Shown here: positions 22,366 to 31,339 of the stretch, one piece after another | Layout: each line of letters starts with the position of its first letter | Position numbering within the stretch: position 1 is the first letter of the stretch | NCBI GenBank assembly: GCA_033558025.1 | Contig: JAUCEF010000004.1 | Location: 868,001-932,000 of the forward strand | Direction of reading: 5' to 3' | Length of the DNA stretch: 64,000 bases | Source: Phytophthora sp. 'mugwort' | Lineage: Eukaryota > Oomycota > Peronosporomycetes > Peronosporales > Peronosporaceae | The notes under the pieces: model-generated | What the model was told of the DNA's origin: nothing | Databases searched by the model: none | Seen by the model: only the letters and a program-made list of their open reading frames with translations | Program-made: the position numbers and the translations under genes

Positions 22366-23660
22366 TCCAGCTTTGCATGATGCAGCATGCTGCGACCAAT
22401 CGTAACGATGGTCCGGATAGCTCTCTCTGCCGTGCCGTTGGTTTGGTGCGCGTACGGAACCGTGGTCTGCTGCTCGATGCCTTGATCTTCGTAGAAGGCC
22501 TTGAGCGAAGTAGTAGCAAACTCACGGGCTCCGTCGTGGCGCACGAACTTGACACGTTTGCCGAACTGCGTCTGCACCTTCATGATGTAGGTCTTGAGGC
22601 ATTCTTCGCTCTCCGACTTGGCACTTAAGCAGAAACCCTTCATGCATCCGCTGGCTTCGTCCACTATGAGCAGTAAATATTTGCTGCCACCCAGTGACTC
22701 TTGTTCCATGGGGCCGCAGATGTCGAAGTGGAGTAGCTCAAATACGTCGTAGTGACGCTTGTCGCGGTTGCTTGGGAACGGTTTTTGGAGCATCTTCCCT
22801 TGCTGACATCCGCGACATATGCTTGGTCCACTCGACTGTGATGGTGTTTTCGCGTCCTTGATCATGCCACTGCTGACCATTTTGCGCAGCACGTCGATCG
22901 GAGCGTGGCCCATCCGCGCGTGTAGATCCACGTTGCGCGTTGACGTCGCCGCATTCACCGAATGTTGTGGTATGCGTAGCCAGTAGAGACCGTCGACGAG
23001 GTCAGCCGTTGCCACCACTTGCTTCGAGCCCTTCCGCGCGACATGCATGCTCGCACCGTCGAACACCACTTGAAACTTGCCACTCTTGTTAATCTGCGGC
23101 ACCGAAAGCAGATTATTGTTCATCTTCGGCACGTATAGCGCGTCCTTGATTTCGATGTCGCGCTCGTCGCCGTTGGGCAGAACCACTCGTTCGATGATAG
23201 TTCCCACACCCTTAATCTCGGCCTTGTTTCCGTCCGCTACCGATAGTTCGCATTCGTCTTGCTCATTCAGCGTGGCGAACTTGGTCTTGTCATTGCAAAT
23301 GTGGTGCGTTGCGCCGCTGTCGACCGCCCACATCCCGGGCATATCCTTGCCCGTCGATTTTCCGCATTCCAACGAAACCGCGAACGCCACTCGATCGTAG
23401 TCGTTGTCGTAGCCGTCGCTGTCGTTTCTCCACTGGATGTTGTTGGCCCCGCGTCCACGGCCGTTGCCGCCGCGTCTTGGCCCTCGGTTCTCGTCCATCT
23501 GCTTGGTCCAGCACTTGTCAATGATGTGCCCCAAATTTCCGCAGTACGTGCACTGACGAGATTCTCGCTCGGCACTGAACGCCTTGGCCGCGTCTTCAGT
23601 TTTCACCGACGGAGTCTTCTCGCCCTGCCGCTTAATATGCTCGTTCGTGAGCACCTTCAC
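22116..23660 (-). pseudogene. Copia zinc knuckle, protease and integrase core
   Basis: This frame continues gag. It has the zinc knuckle [14 protein letters not shown], the aspartic protease site [14 protein letters not shown], the GAG-pre-integrase block ([22 protein letters not shown]) and the integrase core ([31 protein letters not shown]), that is the D-D-E residues. It becomes nonsense after about 22365, where the next frame takes over. Confidence 0.9.
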
Positions 23661-24217
23661 GACTCTTGCGTCTTCAGCTCCGCGCTACTCATCTCCAAGT
23701 TCAGTACGACGTTCTCGTAGCTCTTGGGGAGACTGCGCAGCAAGCAGATCGCCACGTCCTCGTCCTCCATCTTGGCGCCGATGCTGCTGAGCTTGGCGCT
23801 GATGTTCAGGACATCATTGCAATGATGCAACACATTGCCGCCCTCCGACATCTCCATGCTGAAGAGCTGTCGCTTGAGGTAGATGCGACCAGCCTTCTGC
23901 GATCCACCGTACAGCGTCTTCAAGCGCGTCCACGCGATCCATGCTTCCTGGCAGTCATCGACCACATGCTGGTAGTCGGCGTCCATGTAAAGCAACATCA
24001 GTCCAAAAGCGATGTTGCTCGACTTGACATACTCGTCCTTGGCCCGGGAGTCCGTAAAGGATGGAGACGTTTCCCGATTCACCACATTCCACGTCGACTT
24101 GGTCAGGAACACGCCATGCATGTAGCGGTTCCACGTCGCGTAGTTGTCTCCGTTGAACTTGTCGATGGAGACCTTGGTCGAGACGTCTTGGGCAGAGGAC
24201 ATGGTGCTTGGGCTCAT
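23657..24217 (-). pseudogene. Copia gag region
   Basis: Starting at the ATG at 24217, the frame encodes a UBN2/gag-type protein with [20 protein letters not shown] and later [16 protein letters not shown], typical of copia gag. It stops at 23657, just where the pol frame opens one phase over. In most copia elements gag and pol share one frame, so this is probably a one-base deletion. Confidence 0.85.
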
Positions 24218-24221
24218 AACC

Positions 24222-24563
24222 TGATAAAGGTGTTGAGGTCTTGAAGCGAGGCTTGGGTTGAGCGGAGGGAGTTCTGCACTTGGTGAGAGGACCGGAGTGA
24301 AGACCACTTGAGCTGAAGAAGAAAGATTCGAAAGTGATTGATTTATCGGAGCTTACACTACCTAGTCTACCACATAGATATGCAGCCCTGCATCCAATCA
24401 TTTGGTGCATCCAATCACCAACACTCCGCACTCGTCCAATCATCCTACTCGTCTAATCATCGGTTGCGTAAACAACGTACCGTAAACATCGCGGGATCGT
24501 GTTGGACCGGTTCGGGTTAACCGGTTACTGGTACACAGTACCAAAACCCGGCAATCCTCAATA
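24222..24563 (-). repeat. Copia 5' LTR
   Basis: The 342-bp partner of 19795-20136. It should hold the promoter of the element. The gag start codon lies 5 bp inside the element from this LTR, leaving almost no leader and overlapping any primer binding site. Confidence 0.93.
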
Positions 24564-24691
24564 TGTGTTCTTGAACTTGATCGGCTTGCTGCTCTTGTCC
24601 TTGACTGGAATGCGCATCGTGCTGGAAGTATGGAGGCGGGGTCGGAGATTTCTGAAGTGGGGAGCACGCTGAACGGCTGAGGTCTTATAAG

Positions 24692-24768
24692 GGGTGACAA
24701 TTAACAAAATTGTACGCTGGCAGAATTCAGGTCGCTGATTGGGCAATTCGGGAGGGTGACAATTAACA
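24692..24768. repeat. Direct repeat GGGTGACAATTAACA
   Basis: The 15-bp word occurs at 24692-24706 and 24754-24768, 62 bp apart, just upstream (minus strand) of the split pogo-like transposase. It could belong to the subterminal region of that element; this is inference only. Confidence 0.6.
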
Positions 24769-25045
24769 GAGTGACACTTAAGACCGATATTACGGTATTG
24801 CAGGTTTCCGGATTTACTGGAAATGTCGATCGACATCAGGCAGAAATTTTATCCAATCAGAGCGTGAATAAGGCCTAGCCTATATGAGATTAAACTACTG
24901 ACGGTCACGACATCATTTAATGTACAACACACCACATTCATGCTAAGCCACATTAGGTGGTGGGAGCCAATCAGCAGCCTCCACAGCTCCACAAAAGCCA
25001 GAAATCGATCCATTCACTCAACTCGCCAACCAGCCAGCGAACACC

Positions 25046-26229
25046 ATGGTCAACGCCGCCGCCGACGCTAAGAAGAAGTGCGCCCCGTCCCCCCCCCCTC
25101 TGCTATGCCCCCCAACTCGATACTAAAACACTTATATGTATTGTCCACATACACAGCGAGGGCAACGAGGCCTTCAAGAATCAGGACTACCCCACGGCCG
25201 TAGCGAAGTACTCGGAAGCCATCGAACTCGACGCGTCCAACCACGTTTACTTCTCCAACCGCAGGTGCGTCCGCTTATGATCTTGTAGCTTCATTATTGC
25301 GCGGATATTGGTGCAACCGTCGCCCTCTCTCTCTATGTGGCTGGACTGACGTCATTCGTTCGTGATAGTGCCGCATACTCTGGCTGGGGCAAGTTCCAAG
25401 AGGCCACGGACGATGCCGCTCAGTGCATCCGCCTCAACCCGCGGTTCGTTAAGGGTACGTGACGTTATCAGGCGTGATGACTCATTGTTTTTCGACGGTA
25501 CTTGCGGTACCTTGGAGCCCAGTAGCGATGAAGCCACTTGATTGCAGAATTTATAACGTGCTGTGGACACGGTATACAGGTTACCACCGTCACGGTGTGG
25601 CGCTTAAGGGATTGAAGAAGTATGAGGAGGCTCTGGCCACGCTGCGCGCCGGACAGCGCGTGGACTTTAACAATGCCGACCTGAACCGTCTGGTGACGGA
25701 GATTGAGCCGCTGCAGGCCCGCGCCGAGCAGGCCAAGCGCTCGGGTATGAACCCTGCCGAGCTGCTGAAGGAGCGCGGTAACGACGCCTTTAAGAGCGCC
25801 GCCTTTGAGAAGGCCATTGAGCTGTACGGTGAGGCCATCGAGGCCTGCAGCGACAAGCCTGGCTCGGCTCTCGCGCTCTCGTGCTACAACAATCGCGCGG
25901 CTTGCAACCAGCAGCTCAGCAACTTCTCGGGTGTGATCCGTGACTGCACCCACGTGCTCGAGTATGACGAGAAGAACCAGAAGGCCCTTCTGCGACGTGC
26001 GCTGGCTTACGAGGGCCTAGAGCGCTATCGTCTGGCTCTGCAGGACATCCGTGCGCTACTCGCCATCAACCCTTCTATTGACGTACGTTTCTTGGGCTAT
26101 AGAGTGAACTCTACGTGATCATCCACGGTACTCATATTGCCTTACCAACTATTGATATTGTTTTAGATTGCCAACAAGGCCCAGCACCGTCTCAGCAACT
26201 ACGTGCGTCAGCTGAAGCAGAACAACTAA
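25046..26229 (+). CDS. TPR co-chaperone, STI1/TOM34-like
   Basis: Five exons (25046-25077, 25157-25264, 25369-25454, 25580-26082, 26167-26229) with GT..AG introns of 79-125 bp give 263 residues. Two TPR blocks are visible: residues about 11-85 (EGNEAFKNQDYPTAVAKYSE, SAAYSGWGKFQEATDDAAQC) and about 140-250 (KERGNDAFKSAAFEKAIELY, CYNNRAACNQQLSNFSGVIR, RRALAYEGLERYRLALQDIR), separated by a charged linker. Such TPR sets usually bind the EEVD tails of Hsp70/Hsp90, so a cytosolic or organelle-surface co-chaperone is expected. The first exon is only 32 nt and ends inside a Lys/Asn codon, so its 3' boundary is the least certain part. The gene follows the TE block directly. Confidence 0.82.
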
Positions 26230-26473
26230 TAGCATTGAGAAGAAAGCCGTCGAAACAGCAGCGATTTGATGCTGTAAGAACTCGCTGAGAACTACAAGAA
26301 GATCTGAGCTGCGAGTGGTTATTCTACAATGGAACGACGTGACCAGTAGAGGAAGGCCTGATACCCCACACATGGGAAGGTGACGACATGTTGGATAACA
26401 GGCAGACCGTTGGATTTGATCTCGTGTTCATATCAGTTATACGTGTGGATGGTTATTAACTCAAATTGTGTCT

Positions 26474-28702
26474 TTAAGACGGAGATCCTGCAACTTTCTT
26501 ACGTCTTCGTGTTATATACGGGAGCTTTGTGGGACTCAAGGCTGGGGAGCTGGAGACTGGCGAGTTTCCTGTCATACAGACTGGCTGGATTGATGCTTTG
26601 TACTCGTGCATTTGCAAGGTCAAGGGCTGTGCCCCTTCCAGCAGCTTTCGGCTTGACTTTAAAGGCAAAACGGTTGCATCTTGTCTCCATGGATGCTCAA
26701 CGAATGGTGGCGGAGGTTGCTCGTGTGGAGCGAAGAACGCTTCGAACGTTCGAGTGGGTGGTGACAAGACATCAAACTCATCAAACTGACTGAGACTGCT
26801 CTTGAGCGTAAGGAGACTACACGTGCTGCTGCTATTACTCGTGTCTTCGTTGTTGCTGCGACGCTGCCATGACGGAAATCCCTTCCATTCTCCATTAAAT
26901 TTGCTAGAGGATGAGAAGGAGACCGCATTTTGCGGCGCTCGAAGCATGGAAGAGGTTAGAAGACTCTGCTCGCCGTCAATACTCTCAGTTTGAGTCTGTC
27001 GGTTCTTGGGAACACACTTTTTCTTCTTGTTCTTGATAGTCACGCGCAATAAGGTCAAATATCGTTGCCACTCGAGTTCTTGTCCCGTATCGACGCCAGT
27101 ATCTCGTACGTTGCTACCACGACGTCCACTGGTTTGTGTGACGGACTCGACTCCTTGTTTTGTGTGTTGAAGTCGGTTTAGCTCCAATTCGGCGATTTTC
27201 TGCTGTCCATGCTGCTGTTCTGGGATTTTCAGACGCTCGGCAGCGTCAGTGTCGCTGCTTCTGCTACTGGTTTGTGTCTCGCTCTCGACGACTAATTCTC
27301 TCACGTTCCGATGGTCTATGTCCAGTTCAAGTTTCTCCAGTCCCTGCTGCAGTCGTTGGTGCTCGTCTCTCTTCATCATTTCGACAGCATTATCTTCCGC
27401 GCGATGGGCGCTGGTTTGCGTCTCTGACTGTACTGACAACTTGGTCTCATTCAGTAGTTTGAGCTGTTGCAACTCTAGCTTCAGATCATCCAGTTGCTGT
27501 GTCAGTTGCTGCCTTTCAAGCGTCACGAGCTCTAATTGTCGCTTGTCCTCGATTCGCTGTTTCTCTTGTCGTCGCTTCTCTGCTTGTATCATGGCCAAAA
27601 GTCGCTTCCGACGCTGGAATGCTCGTAGTCGGCGCTGGATTCGACGCACGGCCGCTTGCCGTTCCTGCTCCTTTCGCTTCTCTTCATCGCGTTGTCGCCT
27701 CTCGGCCTGAATGACGCCCATCAATCGCTGCCGACGCTGGCGTGATCGCGTTTGATGCTGTAGCCTCTGGACTGCGTGCTGGACCTGTATCTGGACTCGC
27801 TCAATAAGCTCTCGAGCCTCAGGATGGCTTCGTAGCGGATGCTCAGCGCACAGTCGCGTCGTCGGTGCGTGGAAGTACCACAGCGATTTGCCAAATTCAT
27901 AGGCCTGCCACTGACAACTTCCCATGATTCGTGTGTGCAGCTGTTGCAGTGGACCGCTCACATACGCTGCCAGATAATGTTGACGCTCGAAATCCAATTG
28001 CTGGACGAGGAAAAGCTTTTTGCAGCGAATCTCCGTCGGCAGCGCCGCGTCCTGAGCTGCGAGTGTCGCCAACTGAGCAATTTGGGCGTCCTGGACGTCT
28101 TTTCGCCGCGCGAATGGCACGATCTTAGCCGAGGCTTGCGCGAGGTTCTGTCGACGCAACGTGAGCTCGAACGGCATGGCTAGAGACGCCCCAGTCGCGA
28201 CGATCCAGAGATGACGATAGACTTCAGCTCCAGTGGCTCTGTCAAGAAGGAAGCGCTCGCCATTGATCTCCAACAAGGTATTTCCAACTTGTACACTGGC
28301 CATTTGCTGTATGGCCGACCATGTGTCTTCATCCATTGATTCGCTAAGTGCTGGAGTGGGGACTTTACCAACAACTGCCACCTCGAATGGCCCCGTGATC
28401 CCATTTAGAGACTCGAGCAGAGCTGACGAAGGTGCCGTGTTGCTAAAATGTAGCGGCGTTGACGTTGGCTTCCTCATCTCTCCGGTTGTTAATACGGTTT
28501 GACCCTCGTTGAATAACGTGATGGGGCTCAGAAGGTCTTCGTGGTCTTTGGCGTTGCCTCGAAGCTCGAGTTGCAGACCGTAGAAGGAAGACACGAGAGC
28601 GTTATCCGTCGTGTATGGAGGAGGCCAGCTCTGCAGGAGGCGCACGTGATACTTGGCATCAGCTTCGGCATCGAAAGTCTCTTTTGAGTCATCGCCACTC
28701 AT
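26474..28702 (-). CDS. PDZ-like, IQ-motif and coiled-coil protein with four TQT motifs
   Basis: Single exon, 742 residues, ATG at 28702 (the frame is open to a GTG further upstream). Residues about 95-185 look PDZ-like (ITGPFEVAVVGKVP, SVQVGNTLLEINGERFLL). IQ-type calmodulin-binding segments lie at about 311-328 (VQRLQHQTRSRQRRQR) and 352-367 (VRRIQRRLRAFQRRKR), then a long coiled coil to about 545. Four TQT tripeptides with LC8-type context occur at residues 428-430, 476-478, 522-524 and 570-572 (SETQTS, SETQTS, SVTQTS, RQTQTE). The C-terminus is Ser/Pro-rich and basic. This suggests a cytoskeletal or motor-linked scaffold binding calmodulin and dynein light chain; that role is inference. 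Name and pathway are unknown. Confidence 0.75.
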   Translation of the reverse strand: MSGDDSKETFDAEADAKYHVRLLQSWPPPYTTDNALVSSFYGLQLELRGNAKDHEDLLSPITLFNEGQTVLTTGEMRKPTSTPLHFSNTAPSSALLESLNGITGPFEVAVVGKVPTPALSESMDEDTWSAIQQMASVQVGNTLLEINGERFLLDRATGAEVYRHLWIVATGASLAMPFELTLRRQNLAQASAKIVPFARRKDVQDAQIAQLATLAAQDAALPTEIRCKKLFLVQQLDFERQHYLAAYVSGPLQQLHTRIMGSCQWQAYEFGKSLWYFHAPTTRLCAEHPLRSHPEARELIERVQIQVQHAVQRLQHQTRSRQRRQRLMGVIQAERRQRDEEKRKEQERQAAVRRIQRRLRAFQRRKRLLAMIQAEKRRQEKQRIEDKRQLELVTLERQQLTQQLDDLKLELQQLKLLNETKLSVQSETQTSAHRAEDNAVEMMKRDEHQRLQQGLEKLELDIDHRNVRELVVESETQTSSRSSDTDAAERLKIPEQQHGQQKIAELELNRLQHTKQGVESVTQTSGRRGSNVRDTGVDTGQELEWQRYLTLLRVTIKNKKKKCVPKNRQTQTESIDGEQSLLTSSMLRAPQNAVSFSSSSKFNGEWKGFPSWQRRSNNEDTSNSSSTCSLLTLKSSLSQFDEFDVLSPPTRTFEAFFAPHEQPPPPFVEHPWRQDATVLPLKSSRKLLEGAQPLTLQMHEYKASIQPVCMTGNSPVSSSPALSPTKLPYITRRRKKVAGSPS

Positions 28703-28862
28703 AGTTGAAGAATAAATGGCGCAAGACTCCTCAAAAATACTCCGATTATCATAAATTGGGGCTAACACGGCGCAAAAAATAGTTGAAGACGATTTAACAC
28801 CATTCTAGCCAATGAGGACGTGACATTTAAAAGAAAACAATCTACGGAGTGTCTAAAACCTC

Positions 28863-29555
28863 TTAGCTATCAATAAAAGTCTGGGCAAACTCGAGTACAA
28901 GTGCCGTGCGAATCCGTGGCGATAGTTTTCCTGGTCCAAAAAGGAGCGAGGCTGGGGACCGTGGGGTTTTTGCACTTGCTTCCTCTTGGCTGGTCGACAC
29001 TAGACCAGCCGACGTGGCAGCTTCCAGTGTCAGATCCGTGGATGGCGTCGTGAAAGGGCTGAGCGAACTCTTCCGACGCAGATTTCCATCCTCGTCGACG
29101 TACGTTTGTGATCGTGGAGAGGGCGTCTGCGCTGTATTTTGGCTCGTAGTTTCGACTGCAGGGTCCAACTCTATAGCGTCATGCCAGAGCTGCAATCGTT
29201 CTTGGACGTGGGTGTTTTGCTCGACGAGGATGCTGTGCTTTCGATCTCGGAGCTGCAGTTGAAACTGCGTGCGACGTCGCATGCGCTCCTCATGAGGCAT
29301 AGGAGTGTCCATATCGGCTTCGGTCATCGACCGGATGACGGGTTTCAATGGTATGCGTGAGAGCTCAACCTCAGCTGAACTGTGTGGCTTGTCACCCTCA
29401 TCAGTGATATCGGACTTCATCAAGAAGGTCGCGCCACGTTCCGTGACGGAGTTGGAGCGACGCAAGACTCCATGCTGATCCATGAAGTCCATATTCATTT
29501 CCTGTGGCAATGACGAGGCCGGTTCTTCAGAGAGGGAAAGCTGGTCTTGTTCCAT
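28863..29555 (-). CDS. Small D-x-x-G-x-L-R-R motif protein (paralogue A)
   Basis: Single exon, 230 residues, ATG at 29555; the frame extends upstream only with a TTG. Two copies of a short motif are visible: residues 24-38 (FMDQHGVLRRSNSVT) and a second near 155-170 (TYVDEDGNLRRKSSL). Each is followed by RRxS, a consensus for basophilic kinases. Between them lies a Gln/Arg-rich helical segment (RRRTQFQLQLRDRKHS). No signal peptide or membrane segment. I do not recognise the family. The next gene on the same strand is a clear paralogue, so this is a tandem pair. Confidence 0.7.
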   Translation of the reverse strand: MEQDQLSLSEEPASSLPQEMNMDFMDQHGVLRRSNSVTERGATFLMKSDITDEGDKPHSSAEVELSRIPLKPVIRSMTEADMDTPMPHEERMRRRTQFQLQLRDRKHSILVEQNTHVQERLQLWHDAIELDPAVETTSQNTAQTPSPRSQTYVDEDGNLRRKSSLSPFTTPSTDLTLEAATSAGLVSTSQEEASAKTPRSPASLLFGPGKLSPRIRTALVLEFAQTFIDS

Positions 29556-29808
29556 CTTAATGCCCAACAACCTTCAAGTGCTTATGGCTGAGTTTTGCCG
29601 CATTTTGGACTGCTCCACTCATGACTAAGAACACGAAGGGGAAACGGCAGATCACATTTAGCTGCGAAGGTGGTGGCATGCTCGCATCTGATCACCCAAG
29701 CCGCGAGATATCTGTGTCCTGCTTACGGCGAGAAGTTTGGAAAGTCAAGGAATAGAGTACTAAATTAAGTACTATATTTGGAGTTACTATATATTTAGAA
29801 GCGCGTAC

Positions 29809-30411
29809 TTAGCAGTACTCGCGTGGTTCGTCGACCGGCGGTGGAGTCACTGGCCCAGGAGCAAAACTATCATGAATTTCCTGTACTTCTTGGATTGGAG
29901 CGACATTCCGTCGACGGAGATTCCCTTCGTCGTCGATGTACGTATTGGTCTTAGACGGTGACAGTACGGTACTGTTCTCGGTAACATCCACGAAATCTCC
30001 AAGGAGCTGCAAGTTTTGCTGCAATTGTTCGTATCGACGCCCTCGGTCGGCCACTCGCTGGTTCGCCAGCTTCAGTTCGTCCTCCTTTTGGATCTTGGCT
30101 TGGAACTTGAGCGCGGCATTGGCTGCAGCCTTCCGTGTGGCATCTTGACCGAGTTGAATTGAAGCTTTTCGACTCGTTTGCCGCTCCAATTCGCGCGTAG
30201 TAACCGACGTATGGACTTGCTCCTCCGGGTTGACAGCATCAGCGTTGGTGATGGAGGCGCCTCGCTGGATCATCCTGCGTGTTACGCTACTGGATCTTCG
30301 CAGAACGCCATCTTGATCCATGAACTCCGCCTTCCGGTCCAGTCCCTGACCGAGATCCATCTGCGGTGATGGAGACCGGAACGGCGACTTAAGCTGCATG
30401 TATGGCGGCAT
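29809..30411 (-). CDS. Small D-x-x-G-x-L-R-R motif protein (paralogue B)
   Basis: Single exon, 200 residues, ATG at 30411. It shares with the neighbouring downstream gene the motif at residues 30-43 (FMDQDGVLRRSSSV) and a second near 160-172 (TYIDDEGNLRRRN), with a helical K/Q/R-rich segment between (ALKFQAKIQKEDELKLANQR). Function unknown. The RRSSS site suggests phosphorylation and possible 14-3-3 binding, which is inference. The two paralogues and the large coiled-coil gene all read in the same direction, but spacing of 160-250 bp suggests separate promoters. Confidence 0.7.
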   Translation of the reverse strand: MPPYMQLKSPFRSPSPQMDLGQGLDRKAEFMDQDGVLRRSSSVTRRMIQRGASITNADAVNPEEQVHTSVTTRELERQTSRKASIQLGQDATRKAAANAALKFQAKIQKEDELKLANQRVADRGRRYEQLQQNLQLLGDFVDVTENSTVLSPSKTNTYIDDEGNLRRRNVAPIQEVQEIHDSFAPGPVTPPPVDEPREYC

Positions 30412-30779
30412 CGGGCGCGAGTTCTACACGTCGCTAGCTGCTCGACAAATGCGGGAATACACTCGGACCATCACTGAGCTCATGGCTGCGAGAGGGACAA
30501 AAAACAGACTCGTATATCGTATCAATAGCTGCTGGTCTCGGCGTCTTATGCTCCGCCCCCAAACAGACACACTTCGCACGACTCATTGGACGTTGGTTCT
30601 GATCAACGACACGAACGAAGTCTTAAATAGCTGCGCTTAAAAACTGAAAGTTCATATGCTAAAATCCACTATCAGGTACTTTTTTTTTGAGAAAAAATCG
30701 GATATACTGTTACCTCCGTGTTACATGCCCAGACAATCCTCTCCGCTGTGATACAGTAGTGTCAGGACCCAGCACATTA

Positions 30780-31260
30780 TTACTAACGAGGGCTACTACA
30801 AGACAGAAATGTGCCTTAATATTGGTACATTATGCACCTCTTGACGCAGCCATAATTGCCGCTTTCAAGCGCCATTACCGGCGGCGGCGAGTGCAGCACG
30901 TCCATGACAAGCTCGAATCAGACCCGACCATGGACATAAGCAGCGTCGCCAAGTTCTACCGTCAACGTGCTGCAGGCGGCGATGTGGAGCATCAAAAGCT
31001 GACATGCTCTGGTTCCCAGCCTCTTCATTAACTGCTGGAAGAAGACTGACTTGCTTGACTACTGCACGTGCGAGTACGCGGGGCTGAACGCGGAAGAGGC
31101 ATCATGAACGAGCTGGCAGAGTTGCTGTCGCGTCTGCACCCTTCGAATCCTATGTCAATGGAAGATGTGTTGAATCCACGGTGGATTATCCACCGGAAGG
31201 AATCATTCTCGCGGATGAGCCAGCGAACGAAGATTTCTGCCGGATAGAGAGAGCCTCCAC
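30780..31260 (+). pseudogene. Tigger/pogo transposase C-terminal fragment
   Basis: The frame at 30687-31031 includes LDAAIIAAFKRHYRRRRVQ, the conserved block after the last catalytic residue in Tigger/pogo transposases. After several stops, pieces near 31100-31200 continue with ELAELLSRLHPSNPMSMEDV, a typical C-terminal part. The upstream DDE core is missing. This is a decayed fragment. Confidence 0.6.
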
Positions 31261-31339
31261 GGAGCGAGAACAATTGCGGATAAGATGGCGATGTAGACAG
31301 TCTCCACGAAGAATACGGTAGTGCTGCTTCTACCTATCC

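Larger units (their letters stand above)
19795..24563 (-). mobile_element. Ty1/copia LTR retrotransposon
   Basis: A 4769-bp element oriented on the minus strand: LTR 24222-24563, gag, protease, integrase, reverse transcriptase, RNase H, LTR 19795-20136. The flanking TGTGT at 19790-19794 and 24564-24568 is the 5-bp target duplication. The LTRs differ at about five positions by eye, so insertion is fairly recent. A purine-rich GAGGGGGCG on the minus strand directly precedes the 3' LTR, as expected for the polypurine tract. The order protease-integrase-RT-RNase H is diagnostic for copia. Four frame changes and one nonsense codon break the polyprotein. Confidence 0.95.
19146..24617 (-). pseudogene. 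Pogo-like transposase split by a copia insertion
   Basis: The start of the gene is at 24617-24564 (MRIPVKDKSSKPIKFKNT) and the continuation is at 19790-19146, with a copia element between. The downstream part shows a pogo/CENP-B-type helix-turn-helix (AVLAYYDTHSMSAVVAAFWP), a second DNA-binding half (LQQEALEIARMYDV, FAGPSTWIVSYLSRYS) and the start of the DDE domain (IEKIYNADQTAVFFEYVPKH, then GSKTVWVKCG). After the target duplication is counted once, the two parts are one base out of frame, so a small indel also lies near the join. The rest of the DDE domain is missing after 19146, so the copy was also 3'-truncated. Confidence 0.78.

Noticed and set aside
23650..23665. Programmed frameshift between copia gag and pol
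   Set aside because: Copia elements normally use one frame, and three further frame changes in the same element point to random indels. It is noted only as a minor alternative.
23666..24244. 192-codon plus-strand frame inside the copia element
   Set aside because: Antisense of gag, with no independent motif.
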